Part shown: piece by piece, positions 40,360-48,892 of the stretch | Layout: each line of letters starts with the position of its first letter | How positions within the stretch are numbered: the stretch's first letter is position 1 | Assembly: GCA_963817435.1 (NCBI GenBank) | Contig: CAWFNY010000001.1 | Coordinates: forward strand, 1,054,001 to 1,118,000 | Direction: 5' to 3' | Length of the DNA: 64,000 bases | From: JADJOM01 sp963817435 | Lineage (GTDB): Bacteria > Gemmatimonadota > Gemmatimonadetes > Gemmatimonadales > GWC2-71-9 | Program-made: the position numbers and the translations under genes | The notes under the pieces: model-generated | The model's database searches: none | Told to the model about the DNA's origin: nothing | Seen by the model: only the letters and a program-made list of their open reading frames with translations

Positions 40360-42516
40360 GTGACCGACGCCACCCTTCCCGCCGCACCGCCGGGCCCGGG
40401 ACCGCTCCAGGACCTGGGACAGCCGGGGTTGTACTTCAACCGCGAACTTTCGTGGCTGGAATTCAACCGCCGGGTGCTGCACGAGGCTCAGGACACCCGG
40501 ACGCCGCTCCTCGAACGCCTCAAGTTCATTGGCATCTTCAGCTCGAACCTGGATGAGTTCTTCCAGATCCGGGTGGCCGGCCTCAAGGACCAGCTGGCGG
40601 CGGGTTACAGCGAGCGAACCGCCGACGGCCTGACCCCGGAGGAGCAGCTTCGCCGGATCGCGGCCGTCGTGCAGGAGATGGTGCGTGACCACGCCCGCTG
40701 CCTGCATGAGGAGGTGCTTCCAGCCCTCGCCTCCGAGGGGGTCGCCCTCCTCGACGTCGCGGCCCTCGATGAGAGCGAGCGACAGCACCTCGATCGCTAC
40801 TTCCAGGACAACGTCTTCCCGGTCCTCACTCCGCTGGCCGTCGATCCGGCGCATCCCTTCCCGTACATCTCGAATCTGAGCCTCTCCCTCGCCGTCGCGC
40901 TGCGGGCGAGCGATGGGGAGGAGCGGTTTGCGCGGGTGAAGGTGCCGAAGATCCTGCCGCGCTGGGTCCCCGTGGCGGCCGGTGGGTGGCGGTACGTCCC
41001 GCTCGAGCAGCTCATCGCGGCGAACATCGAATCCCTCTTTCCAGGCGTCGAGATCCTGGGGTGCTACGCCTTCCGCATCACCCGCAACACCGACTTCGAA
41101 GTCGATCACGATGAAGCTGAGGACCTGCTGAGCACGATTCAGGAAGAGGTGCGGAATCGCCGCTTCGGCGCGGTGGTGCGGCTCGAGGTCGCTCCCAATC
41201 TGCCGCAGTCCATCCGGGAGGTGCTGCTGGCGGAGTTCAACGCCGCCCAGGCCGCACTGTCGGCGCCGCTCGGGGTGGACGACGTCTATGAGGTGCCCGG
41301 GCTGCTCGACACGGCCGACATGCTCGGGCTGTCCGGGGCGATCGACCTGCCGACGCTGAAGGATACCCCCTGGCAGCCGGTGGCACCGCCGAGGCTGAGC
41401 AGCGGGCGCAACATCTTCGAGGTGATCCGGGAGGGCGACATGCTCCTGCATCACCCCTACGAGAGCTTCAGCGCGTCGGTGGAGCGGTTCATCCAGGCCG
41501 CGGTGGACGATCCGGACGTGGTCGCCATCAAGCTGACACTCTATCGTACCGGAGGTGACTCCAGCATCGCCCGGCTTCTGGCGCAGGCGGCCGAGCGGGG
41601 GAAGCAGGTCGCCGTCCTGATCGAGCTGCAGGCGCGGTTCGACGAGGAGAACAACATGCGCTGGGCGCAGCGCCTCGAGGACGTGGGCGCCCACGTCAGC
41701 TACGGCGTCGCCGGCCTCAAGACCCACGCCAAGGTCCTGCTCGTCGTCAGGCGCGAGGGTGACGCGATGCGCCGCTATCTCCACCTCGGGACCGGCAACT
41801 ATCACCCTCGCACGGCCCGGCTCTACACCGACTTCGGCCTCTTCACCACCGACCCGGCCCTCGGTGCGGACCTCACCGATCTCTTCAACGTGCTCACGGG
41901 CTTCGCCGCGCCGACCCAGTACCGGAAACTGATCGTCGCGCCGCGCGGAATGCGCGAGCAGTTTGTGGGCATGATCGAGCGTGAGGCCGAGCACGCGCGC
42001 GCCGGACGTCCTGCGCGCATCCTGGCAAAGATGAATGCGCTGGTGGACCCGACGATCATCCAGGCACTGTACGAGGCGTCTCAGGCGGGCGTCACGATCG
42101 ATCTGATCATCCGGGGAATCTGCTGCCTCCGCCCCGGCATCCCGGGCGTAAGCGACCGGATCCGCGTGCTCAGCGTGATCGGGCGATTCCTGGAGCATTC
42201 CCGGGTCTTCTACTTCTTCAACGGCGGCGCCGAAGAGGTCTACCTGGGTTCAGCGGACTGGATGCCGCGGAACCTGGAGCGACGGATCGAGGCAGTGTTT
42301 CCGGTCGATGACCCCGCGCATCGCACGACCATCCGGGACGTGATGACCCTGATGTGGCAGGACAACCGGCAGGCGTGGGATCTGGCGCCCGATGGGAGCT
42401 ACACCCAGCGTCGCCCTCCGTCGCCGGAGCAGGAGATTTCCACCTTCCGGGTGCTGATGGAGAAGTATCGGGAACTCGGGCGCCCCACCGGCGAGTATCA
42501 GGCGATCAACCGCTAA
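40360..42516 (+). CDS. ppk1: Polyphosphate kinase 1
   Basis: 718 residues from a GTG at 40360. Reversibly transfers the gamma phosphate of ATP to polyphosphate. The N-terminal domain starts YFNRELSWLEFNRRVLHEA; LKFIGIFSSNLDEFFQIRVAG and DYRPL-like HPFPYISNLSLSL follow. Catalytic region: VVAIKLTLYRTGGDSSIA, RFDEENNMRWAQRLEDVGAHV, and GLKTHAKVLLVVRREG with the phospho-acceptor His; the second His region follows near IIRGICCLRPGIPG. Monocistronic, with a leaderless promoter and a strong terminator hairpin shared with converging dnaJ. Likely linked to phosphate and stress control. Confidence 0.97.
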   Translation: MTDATLPAAPPGPGPLQDLGQPGLYFNRELSWLEFNRRVLHEAQDTRTPLLERLKFIGIFSSNLDEFFQIRVAGLKDQLAAGYSERTADGLTPEEQLRRIAAVVQEMVRDHARCLHEEVLPALASEGVALLDVAALDESERQHLDRYFQDNVFPVLTPLAVDPAHPFPYISNLSLSLAVALRASDGEERFARVKVPKILPRWVPVAAGGWRYVPLEQLIAANIESLFPGVEILGCYAFRITRNTDFEVDHDEAEDLLSTIQEEVRNRRFGAVVRLEVAPNLPQSIREVLLAEFNAAQAALSAPLGVDDVYEVPGLLDTADMLGLSGAIDLPTLKDTPWQPVAPPRLSSGRNIFEVIREGDMLLHHPYESFSASVERFIQAAVDDPDVVAIKLTLYRTGGDSSIARLLAQAAERGKQVAVLIELQARFDEENNMRWAQRLEDVGAHVSYGVAGLKTHAKVLLVVRREGDAMRRYLHLGTGNYHPRTARLYTDFGLFTTDPALGADLTDLFNVLTGFAAPTQYRKLIVAPRGMREQFVGMIEREAEHARAGRPARILAKMNALVDPTIIQALYEASQAGVTIDLIIRGICCLRPGIPGVSDRIRVLSVIGRFLEHSRVFYFFNGGAEEVYLGSADWMPRNLERRIEAVFPVDDPAHRTTIRDVMTLMWQDNRQAWDLAPDGSYTQRRPPSPEQEISTFRVLMEKYRELGRPTGEYQAINR

Positions 42517-42548
42517 CCCACCAGTCGCCACAGGTCGCCCGGAGAACA

Positions 42549-42582
42549 ACGACCCTCCACTGCCGATGGCAGGGAGGGTCGT
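42549..42582. terminator. Bidirectional terminator between ppk1 and dnaJ
   Basis: Outer stem ACGACCCTCC / GGAGGGTCGT, inner stem CTGCC / GGCAG with loop GAT and one bulged A. On the minus strand it ends GTCGTTGTTCT, U-rich for the dnaJ side. The outer 10-bp stem is identical to that at 8164-8196. Confidence 0.72.
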
Positions 42583-42609
42583 CAGGTATTGCGGTCTGAC
42601 GGGCGACGG

Positions 42610-43734
42610 CTAGTACGCCATGCCGCCCTTCTCGGCAAATTCCTTGAGCAATGCCTCCTGCTCAGGCGAGAGCGATTCGGGGATCTGGACCTGCACCTGC
42701 ACCAGTTGGTCCCCCTTCCGATCACCCTTCTCGATCCCCAGCCCCTTGATGCGGAACTTCCGGCCGGGCTGAGTGCCGGGCGGAATGCGAAGCACGACCT
42801 TCTTGCCATCGAGCGTCCGCACCCGGAGCCGGGTGCCGAGGACCGCCTGGGCAAGATTGATCGGCACCTCACAGTGCACGTCGACACCGTCCCGATGGAA
42901 GAACCGGTCGGCCTGGACCTGGAAGGTGACGACGATGTCGCCGGGCGGCTCACCCGGCCGGGATGGCTGGCCCTGCCCACGGAGCCGGACCTTCGTCCCG
43001 CTCTCGGTGCCGACCGGCACGGTGATCAGGACTTCTTTCTCCGTGCGGATCTCTCCCGCCCCGCCACAGGTGGGACAGGGCGCGGAGGGAACCTTGCCTC
43101 TGCCCCGGCATTGCGGGCATGGACGGCTGACCGCAAAGCCGCCCTGACCGAAGGTGACACTTCCACGCCCGTTGCACTCCGGACAGGTGCTGATTTTGGC
43201 GCCCGGTGCCGCGCCGCTTCCGGCACACTGCCGGCAGGTTTCGTTGAGCGGCAGCCGGACCGGCACCTTGCCGCCGAGGGCTGCGACGCGAAATGGAATC
43301 TCCACAACCGTTTCGATCGTCTCGGCGACGGGCTCTTCGCGCCGCCCCGCATTCCGGCCAAAGATGGAGGAAAAGATGTCTCCCAGGCCGAAACCGCCAC
43401 CATCCCCGAAGTCGAACCCCTCGAACCCGGCACCGCCGCCTGCCGTCCCGCCGCCAGGGCGTGCGCCCGGCCCCCCGGCTCCACCCGACCGCCGAAAACC
43501 GCCCCCGCCCTCGAAGGCGCCGAGCCGGCGCATCTGGTCGTACTGCTTGCGCTTGTCGGCGTCGGAGAGGACCGCATGGGCCTCCGAGATTTCCTTGAAC
43601 CGCTCCGCGGCCTGCGGATTGTTGGGATTGGCGTCCGGGTGGTACTGCTTGGCGAGGCGGCGATACGCCTTCTTCACCTCATCGGGCGCGGCGGTGTCGG
43701 GAACACCGAGAACCTGGTAGAAGTCCTTCGCCAC
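42610..43734 (-). CDS. dnaJ: Chaperone DnaJ (type I)
   Basis: 374 residues. J domain 1-70 with the HPD triad (32-34) that stimulates DnaK ATPase; a Gly/Phe-rich region (about 75-120); four zinc-finger CxxCxGxG repeats (CRQCAGSG, CPECNGRG, CPQCRGRG, CPTCGGAG); then two C-terminal beta domains. The G/F region is unusually Gly/Ala/Pro-rich. It starts 2 nt after grpE, so the two co-chaperones form an operon; dnaK is not in this window. Lacks the last dimerisation extension only slightly, within normal length variation. Confidence 0.97.
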   Translation of the reverse strand: MAKDFYQVLGVPDTAAPDEVKKAYRRLAKQYHPDANPNNPQAAERFKEISEAHAVLSDADKRKQYDQMRRLGAFEGGGGFRRSGGAGGPGARPGGGTAGGGAGFEGFDFGDGGGFGLGDIFSSIFGRNAGRREEPVAETIETVVEIPFRVAALGGKVPVRLPLNETCRQCAGSGAAPGAKISTCPECNGRGSVTFGQGGFAVSRPCPQCRGRGKVPSAPCPTCGGAGEIRTEKEVLITVPVGTESGTKVRLRGQGQPSRPGEPPGDIVVTFQVQADRFFHRDGVDVHCEVPINLAQAVLGTRLRVRTLDGKKVVLRIPPGTQPGRKFRIKGLGIEKGDRKGDQLVQVQVQIPESLSPEQEALLKEFAEKGGMAY

Positions 43735-43736
43735 GG

Positions 43737-44327
43737 TCAGCTGTGCCCTTCTGACGAATAGACCTGCACCCGTGCGGGCCGGATCAGGGAACCCTTGAAC
43801 CGGTAGCCCGCCTGGAAGGTGGCGCTGACGGTGTGATCGGCGGCTGGCTCGGGCGGCTGGAGCACCGAAACGGCCTCGTGGAGGCTCGGATCGAATGCCT
43901 GCCCCGCGGGGTCGATGCGTTCGAGACCTGCGGCCTCCAGCTCCTTCCGGAGCTTCCGGTCGATCAGGACCAGCGCCTGATGCACCACCTCGGTGGTGGC
44001 GCTCTGCACCCCGCCCGCCAGGACCCGGTCGAGGTCGTCGAGGACTTCGAGGATTCTCACCGCCAGCGCGGCCTGCGACCGGTGGGTGATCTCTTCCCGC
44101 TCACGGGCGACGCGCTTGCGGAAGTTGTCGAATTCGGCGGCCAGGCGAAGCTGGCGGTCACGAGCCTCGGCGAGTTCGATCTCGAGCCGGCGGATGGCTT
44201 CCGTGGAGGGCTCGAGTGGCAAGCCGGCATGCGACTGGGAGACTTCCGCCGTCCCGGCATCCGGAGCGCCTGCCGCAGGCCGCGAGTCAGGGCCCGCCTC
44301 GTTTCCAACGTTCTGATTGTCAAGCAC
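43737..44327 (-). CDS. grpE: Nucleotide exchange factor GrpE
   Basis: 196 residues from a GTG at 44327. A disordered N-terminus of about 40 residues, the long dimerising helix (AIRRLEIELAEARDRQLRLA then AEFDNFRKRVAREREE), and the C-terminal beta domain (RKELEAAGLERIDPAGQAFD, HEAVSVLQ, GYRFKGSLIRPARVQV). It releases ADP from DnaK. Leads the grpE-dnaJ operon. TATCTT at 44358-44363 could be its -10; I found no CIRCE-type inverted repeat. Confidence 0.95.
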   Translation of the reverse strand: MLDNQNVGNEAGPDSRPAAGAPDAGTAEVSQSHAGLPLEPSTEAIRRLEIELAEARDRQLRLAAEFDNFRKRVAREREEITHRSQAALAVRILEVLDDLDRVLAGGVQSATTEVVHQALVLIDRKLRKELEAAGLERIDPAGQAFDPSLHEAVSVLQPPEPAADHTVSATFQAGYRFKGSLIRPARVQVYSSEGHS

Positions 44328-44357
44328 TTGCTGAATGGTCCGGTTGTGGGCTGCTCA

Positions 44358-44363
44358 AAGATA
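44358..44363 (-). promoter_or_regulatory. Candidate -10 box of grpE-dnaJ (TATCTT)
   Basis: TATCTT on the minus strand, 30 nt before the grpE GTG, giving a leader of roughly 23 nt. The same hexamer precedes the cysteine desulfurase. No -35 visible. Confidence 0.4.
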
Positions 44364-44467
44364 ACAGCAACCGGCATGCCCTGGAGGAGGGGTCAGATTG
44401 GCAGTTGAGGGGGCTCCCGGGGCGGTAGCCCGGGTTTCAAGGCACGCCGAGCGTGATGCGGGGCAGT

Positions 44468-45733
44468 CTAGACGGTCGAGGACGCCGGACCCGGAGCCTC
44501 GCTCAGCCGTTGCAGCACCCGGAAGAGCGCCATCTGTCCGGCGCGGAGCCGGACCTCCTCCCGATCGCCGACAAACTGGTGCCGATGGACCGTCACCTTT
44601 CCGCGATCGAAGATGCCGAGGTAGACCAGACCGACCGGCTTCTCCTCGGTGCCCCCGGAGGGCCCGGCGATCCCGGTGACCGAAATCGCCAGGTCGGCGT
44701 GGAGGCGGCCCGCGACGCCCGCCGCCATGGCGGCGGCAACCGGCTCGCTCACCGCACCATGCTTCGCGATGAGGGCCTCCGGCACCTCCAGCAGCGCCAC
44801 CTTCACCTGATTGTGATAGGCGACGACGCCGCCGAGGTAGACGTCTGAACTCCCGGGGACCGCGGTGAGTCGCGCACCAACGCCGCCGCCGGTGCAGGAC
44901 TCAGCCGTGGCCAGCAGCAGGCCGGCACGACGGGCATGGGCGAGAACAATTTCCGCGAGGTCGTCCTCGTCCTCGCCGTAGCACCCCGTGCCGGCTCGCG
45001 CTCTGAGCAGCGCCATTCCCGCGGCGAGCCGCCGGTCGGCCTCATCGGCCGCGAGGTTCCACGCGGTCAGCCGGAGATCCACGCCAGTCACGCCCGGCAG
45101 ATAGGCAAGGGAGAGTGGGGCGAGCGCTTCCTCTACCCCGCTCAGGCGCTCCGCCAGCGACGACTCGGGCACGCCAGTGGTTCGCAACGCGCGCGAGCGA
45201 ACGACCTGAGCCCCGGCCCGAGAAGCCAGTCGCGGGAGCACTTCGTGCCGCAAGAGCCCGCGCATCTCCGAGGGGACGCCCGGAAGGAGGATCGCCAGAG
45301 CAGCCGGGCTCTCGAGCCAGAGGCCCGGAGCGGTTCCCCAGCGATTGGGGAGGATCACCGCCCCATCCGGCACCTCGGCCTGCGATCGATTCTTTTCGAC
45401 GGGGATTCGGCCGGCGCGAGCGAAGCGCTCGAGGAGCGCCGCCCAGACCTCCGGCCGGAAACTGAGCGGCATCCCGAAGAGATCGGCGATCACCTTCTTC
45501 GTGATGTCGTCTGCAGTGGGGCCGAGCCCGCCGGTCGCGATGAAGGCGCCGGTCCGGGCGAGCGCCTGACTGGCGGCCTCGCGGATCGCCGCGGGATCGT
45601 CGCTGACCGAGGTCCTCCGGACCACGGGCACACCCGCCGTGGCGAGGGCCCGGCCGAGTTCCGCGCTGTTGGTATCAACCGTGAAACCGAGGAGGAGCTC
45701 GGTGCCGATGGTGAGCAGTTCGATGGACGCCAT
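44468..45733 (-). CDS. cinA: CinA family nicotinamide-nucleotide amidohydrolase
   Basis: 421 residues, two domains. Residues 1-170 form the molybdopterin-binding-like COG1058 domain (IELLTIGTELLLGFTVDTNS, FIATGGLGPTADDITKKVIA), which can act as ADP-ribose pyrophosphatase. Residues about 255-415 form the CinA-C/PncC deamidase domain (LLLATAESCTGGGVGARLTA, SVTGIAGPSGGTEEKPVGLV) that converts NMN to NaMN for NAD recycling. It is associated with competence in some bacteria. It lies 69 nt after pgsA on the same strand and 140 nt before grpE. Confidence 0.95.
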   Translation of the reverse strand: MASIELLTIGTELLLGFTVDTNSAELGRALATAGVPVVRRTSVSDDPAAIREAASQALARTGAFIATGGLGPTADDITKKVIADLFGMPLSFRPEVWAALLERFARAGRIPVEKNRSQAEVPDGAVILPNRWGTAPGLWLESPAALAILLPGVPSEMRGLLRHEVLPRLASRAGAQVVRSRALRTTGVPESSLAERLSGVEEALAPLSLAYLPGVTGVDLRLTAWNLAADEADRRLAAGMALLRARAGTGCYGEDEDDLAEIVLAHARRAGLLLATAESCTGGGVGARLTAVPGSSDVYLGGVVAYHNQVKVALLEVPEALIAKHGAVSEPVAAAMAAGVAGRLHADLAISVTGIAGPSGGTEEKPVGLVYLGIFDRGKVTVHRHQFVGDREEVRLRAGQMALFRVLQRLSEAPGPASSTV

Positions 45734-45802
45734 TCGCCCTTCGCCTTGGGCCGTCGGTGACGGTGCCGCCGGCCCCGCATGGTGGCGCCACGCCGCGGGC
45801 GG

Positions 45803-46438
45803 CTAGTGGTTGGTCTTGAAGAGGGCGCGATACCGGTACATGTACACCACGAAGGAGTACACGGTGAGCAGGGTCGCCAGCGCGAGCGTGATCGCGACGA
45901 CGCCGCCGTGGAACTCGTTCCAGTAGTCGGCCAGCTTGTTGTGCTCCCATCCAAGCGGCTTGCGCGCATCCCGGAAGGTGAACCAGAGGAACGTCGCCCC
46001 GATGTAGATGTTCTGCAGCGTCGCCTTGAGCTTGCCGGCGCCCGCGGCGGGAATCACGATGCCGCGGTGCTTCGCCCACCAGCGGAAGCCGGTCATCGCG
46101 AGTTCGCGCCCGATCAGCAGCATGCACACCCAGAGCGGGATGCTCCCCCAGACCGGAATGTTGTAGAGGTTGTGCCGGGTGTGGGAGATCCAGTAGATCG
46201 GAATGATCGTGGCGAAGAGGAGCAGCTTGTCGGCGATGGGGTCGAGCAGTTTGCCGAGATCGGTCACCAGGTTCCGCGAACGGGCAAGGTACCCGTCCAC
46301 GACGTCGGTGACTGCCGCAAAGAGGAAGATGAGAAAGCAGACGAACTTCGGCCAGTACCCGTCAATGAACGGCAGCAGCGCGATGACCGGCGTCAGGCAG
46401 ATCCGAACGAGGGTGAGGACGTTCGGAAGATTCCACAT
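45803..46438 (-). CDS. pgsA: CDP-diacylglycerol-glycerol-3-phosphate 3-phosphatidyltransferase
   Basis: 211 residues from the ATG at 46438 (MWNLPNVLTLVRI), which overlaps the mglA stop by one base. Makes phosphatidylglycerol phosphate at the membrane. The CDP-alcohol phosphotransferase motif is complete: Asp45, Asp48-Gly49, Ala52-Arg53, Gly62, Asp66, Asp70. About six transmembrane helices. It is somewhat longer than the usual 180-190 residues because of an insertion near 120-165 that includes a GWEHNKLADYWNEFHGG loop. Part of the dnaX-recR-mgl transcription unit. Confidence 0.92.
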   Translation of the reverse strand: MWNLPNVLTLVRICLTPVIALLPFIDGYWPKFVCFLIFLFAAVTDVVDGYLARSRNLVTDLGKLLDPIADKLLLFATIIPIYWISHTRHNLYNIPVWGSIPLWVCMLLIGRELAMTGFRWWAKHRGIVIPAAGAGKLKATLQNIYIGATFLWFTFRDARKPLGWEHNKLADYWNEFHGGVVAITLALATLLTVYSFVVYMYRYRALFKTNH

Positions 46439-47118
46439 CAGGTCGAGCCCAGGCTCTTGAGCACCAGCTTGCTCACGGCCTTGAGGGTGTCGAAGACTCC
46501 ATCGCCACTCATCGCGACGGCCTCGAAGTACGGTGAGCGCTCGACCCACTGCCCTTCGATCTGCTCGGTCAGGAATTCGCCCTCGTGGTACGGATCGGGC
46601 GTGCTCTTCTGCCGGACCGGATCCTCGACCGCCCATCCCGGATTGAGCGCCGCCTGCAATTCCCGGATCGTGGCGGCGTTCGGGAGGTCGCGCTTGTTGT
46701 ACTGGATGACGAACGGGATATGCGTCAGGTTGTACCCGTGCTGCGCCATGTTGTCGTACAGGTTCTGCATCGACTCGATGTTCGCTTCCATGCGCTCGAT
46801 CTGGCTGTCCGCGACGAAGACCACGCCGTCCACGCCCTTCAGGATCAGCTTGCGGGAAGCGTTGTAGTACACCTGCCCCGGCACGGTGTAGAGGTGGAAG
46901 CGGGTTTTGAAGCCGCGGATGGTGCCGAGGTCGACGGGCAGGAAGTCGAAGAACAGGGTGCGCTCCGTCTCGGTGGCAAGCGAGATCAGCTTGCCGCGCG
47001 AATTCGGCGCGACCTTGTTGTAGACAAACTCGAGGTTCGTGGTCTTGCCGCCGAGCCCCGGGCCGTAGTAGACCAGCTTGCAGTTGATCTCGCGCGAGGC
47101 GTAGTTGATCATCGACAT
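46438..47118 (-). CDS. mglA: MglA-type small GTPase
   Basis: 226 residues, a Ras-like GTPase of the bacterial MglA family. P-loop GPGLGGKT (19-26), switch region with FFDFLPVDLG, G3-like LYTVPGQVYYNASRKLILKG, and base-specificity NKRDLP. In Myxococcus MglA sets the leading pole and drives gliding; in other phyla it likely organises cell polarity or type IV pili. A C-terminal extension beyond the GTPase core (EGEFLTEQIEGQWVERSPYF) is present in many homologues. Its activator, a roadblock-domain MglB-like protein, is encoded just upstream (16 nt). Confidence 0.94.
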   Translation of the reverse strand: MSMINYASREINCKLVYYGPGLGGKTTNLEFVYNKVAPNSRGKLISLATETERTLFFDFLPVDLGTIRGFKTRFHLYTVPGQVYYNASRKLILKGVDGVVFVADSQIERMEANIESMQNLYDNMAQHGYNLTHIPFVIQYNKRDLPNAATIRELQAALNPGWAVEDPVRQKSTPDPYHEGEFLTEQIEGQWVERSPYFEAVAMSGDGVFDTLKAVSKLVLKSLGST

Positions 47119-47134
47119 GGGTATCTACTCTCCG

Positions 47135-47626
47135 TCACGCGCCGAACAGCTTGTCGATTTCATCTTCTGCCTCGCCGAGGAAACCGGTCTCCACCTGCGA
47201 CTGGCCGGCCGTTCCCCGAGTGAACATGTCTTCGAAAACCTGACGGAGATCCGTCACGGTCTGCCGCACCCTGAGCTTGACCAGCCCGAGCGTGGTCCGG
47301 TTGTCGAACAGTACCACCAGGATCACGCGCCGCGCGATGTCGGCGAGGTACATCGACTCCTTCTCGCCCTGATGGAAGAGACTGCCGAACTCCGGCTCGC
47401 CGATCATGCGGGCAAGCTGGTCGTTGGCACTGAAGTCCGCCGCGGTCAGGGAGGCGAAGGCGGTGGGATCGAAGGAGGGCTCCTCGCCCACGACCGCGAC
47501 CATCTGTCCCGTCCGGTCGACGATCATCCCGGTCCGCGCGTTGGACTCGCGGAGAAACGCGGTGAGGATCCCATGTATCCTGATGGAATCCTCTTCCCGG
47601 AACGACCAGCTGGATGCACCTGCCAT
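47135..47626 (-). CDS. mglB: MglB-like roadblock/LC7 domain protein
   Basis: 163 residues with one roadblock/LC7 domain (about 15-125): ESNARTGMIVDRTGQMVAVV, DFSANDQLARMIGEPEFG, and RRVILVVLFDNRTTLGLVKL. The C-terminal helix (RQTVTDLRQVFEDMF) and tail (GEAEDEIDKLFGA) are as in MglB proteins, which act as GTPase-activating partners of MglA. It directly precedes mglA. AGGGGAG precedes the ATG at 47626. Confidence 0.9.
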   Translation of the reverse strand: MAGASSWSFREEDSIRIHGILTAFLRESNARTGMIVDRTGQMVAVVGEEPSFDPTAFASLTAADFSANDQLARMIGEPEFGSLFHQGEKESMYLADIARRVILVVLFDNRTTLGLVKLRVRQTVTDLRQVFEDMFTRGTAGQSQVETGFLGEAEDEIDKLFGA

Positions 47627-47641
47627 CAGGCTCCCCTGCGA

Positions 47642-47911
47642 TTAGCCAAGTGCCGATTCCATGCGGCGGAGTATGGCGCCCGCCCGCCGCCGGAGCGCAG
47701 GATGGCGCTCCCACTGCATGTAGTCCCTGAGCAGCGCCGCCGTTTCGGCCCCCTCGCTCGCGGCGAGCGTTCCAAGTGCCGCGAACCGGCGCAGCGGGCG
47801 GGCGCTGAACAGATCCTCGCGATGCCGGCCGAGATGGCGCTGGGCCAGCAACAGGCCGGCCGCCACGCCCGCCACGACTCCGAACAGCATTGCACCGCCT
47901 CGCCGCGCCAT
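47642..47911 (-). CDS. Small hypothetical membrane-anchored protein
   Basis: 89 residues; not recognised. One N-terminal transmembrane helix (GGAMLFGVVAGVAAGLLLA, about 5-23) followed by an Arg/Leu/Ala-rich helical cytoplasmic part (HLGRHREDLFSARPLRRFAA, YMQWERHPALRRRAGAILRR). Its start overlaps the recR stop by one base and it ends 15 nt before mglB, so it is co-expressed with recombination and polarity genes. Resembles in style YtxH-type small proteins, without their motif. Confidence 0.7.
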   Translation of the reverse strand: MARRGGAMLFGVVAGVAAGLLLAQRHLGRHREDLFSARPLRRFAALGTLAASEGAETAALLRDYMQWERHPALRRRAGAILRRMESALG

Positions 47912-48501
47912 CAGCCGATCTCCTGTCGCGCGGTCAGCGCGTGTGCCAGGGTGACGCCATCGACGTATTCAAGGTCGCCCCCCACGGGGAGCCCGCGCGC
48001 GAGCCGGGTGACCTTGACCCCCTTCCCGCTCAGGAGGTGCTGCACGTAGGTCGCGGTGACCTCGCCCTCCATGGACGGGTTGGTCGCGAGAATGACTTCG
48101 CGCACGCCGCCTGCGTCCACGCGGGCCACCAGCCGGTCGAGCCGGAGGGACTCCGGCCCGATCCCGCCGAGGGGATCGATCCGGCCGCCGAGTACGTGGT
48201 AGCTCCCGCGGTACTCCCCGGAACGTTCAAGGATCGTCACCGCGGAGGCTTCCTCGACCACGCAGATCAGTCCGCTGTCGCGGCGCGGATCCAGACAGAT
48301 CTCGCAGCGTTCGCCTTCGGCGAGGTTGCCGCACTCCCGGCAGGGCCGCACCCGTTCCCCCACCGACACCAGCGCCTGGGCCAGCCGGGTGAGACGATCC
48401 GCGGGCTGCTGCACCAGGTGATGCGCCAGTCGCTGCGCCGTCTTACGGCCGATGCCCGGGAGTTTCGAGAACTCCGTGACCAGGTCGTCGAGGGCGCCCA
48501 C
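47911..48501 (-). CDS. recR: Recombination mediator RecR
   Basis: 196 residues from a GTG at 48501. Helix-hairpin-helix LPGIGRKTAQRLAHHLV, zinc finger with Cys54, Cys57, Cys66 and Cys69, then a Toprim domain (LICVVEEASAVTILERSG, EVILATNPSMEGEVTATYV) and the C-terminal Walker-B-like KVTRLARGLPVGGDLEYVD. Works with RecO and RecF to load RecA at gaps. It begins 5 nt after ybaB, the classical dnaX-ybaB-recR order. Confidence 0.96.
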   Translation of the reverse strand: MGALDDLVTEFSKLPGIGRKTAQRLAHHLVQQPADRLTRLAQALVSVGERVRPCRECGNLAEGERCEICLDPRRDSGLICVVEEASAVTILERSGEYRGSYHVLGGRIDPLGGIGPESLRLDRLVARVDAGGVREVILATNPSMEGEVTATYVQHLLSGKGVKVTRLARGLPVGGDLEYVDGVTLAHALTARQEIG

Positions 48502-48506
48502 GAACG

Positions 48507-48815
48507 CTACAACGGGAGGTTGAGGGGCAGCGGGGACACCCGCCGCATTTCCTGCTGGAGGGCCTCCGCTGCTCGCCGCTGCGCCTCGCCAACGGCGCCG
48601 AGGATCAGATCCGCGAGCAGCTCGGCATCCCGTCCCTGGAACGCCTCCGGGTCAATCGTGAGCGCGAGGAGTGTTCCCTTCCCATCCACCCTGACCCGCA
48701 CCAGGCCGGCACCGGCCTGGGCATCATATGCCTGCTCGGCCAGCTCGAGCTGGAGCTGTTGAAGCCGCCCCTGCATCTGCTGGCTGAGTTGAATGAGCTG
48801 CTGCCAATCGGCCAT
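48507..48815 (-). CDS. ybaB: YbaB/EbfC nucleoid-associated protein
   Basis: 102 residues from the ATG at 48815 (MADWQQLIQLSQQMQGRLQQ), selected over an upstream start by family length. Helical N-terminal half that swaps to form dimers, a beta-hairpin (AGAGLVRVRVDGKGTLLALT) and a C-terminal helix (LLADLILGAVGEAQRRAAEA). Binds DNA without strong specificity. Located between dnaX and recR, as in most bacteria. Confidence 0.94.
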   Translation of the reverse strand: MADWQQLIQLSQQMQGRLQQLQLELAEQAYDAQAGAGLVRVRVDGKGTLLALTIDPEAFQGRDAELLADLILGAVGEAQRRAAEALQQEMRRVSPLPLNLPL

Positions 48816-48892
48816 GGGAGAAGTATCGCTAAGTGACTGCAAAGTCTGAGGAAAGTAGGGCTCCGAAGGGCCCAAGGCAAGCAAGGACCGGA

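Noticed and set aside
44328..44467. CIRCE/HrcA operator upstream of grpE
   Set aside because: No TTAGCACTC-N9-GAGTGCTAA-like repeat is present; only a TATCTT box was found.
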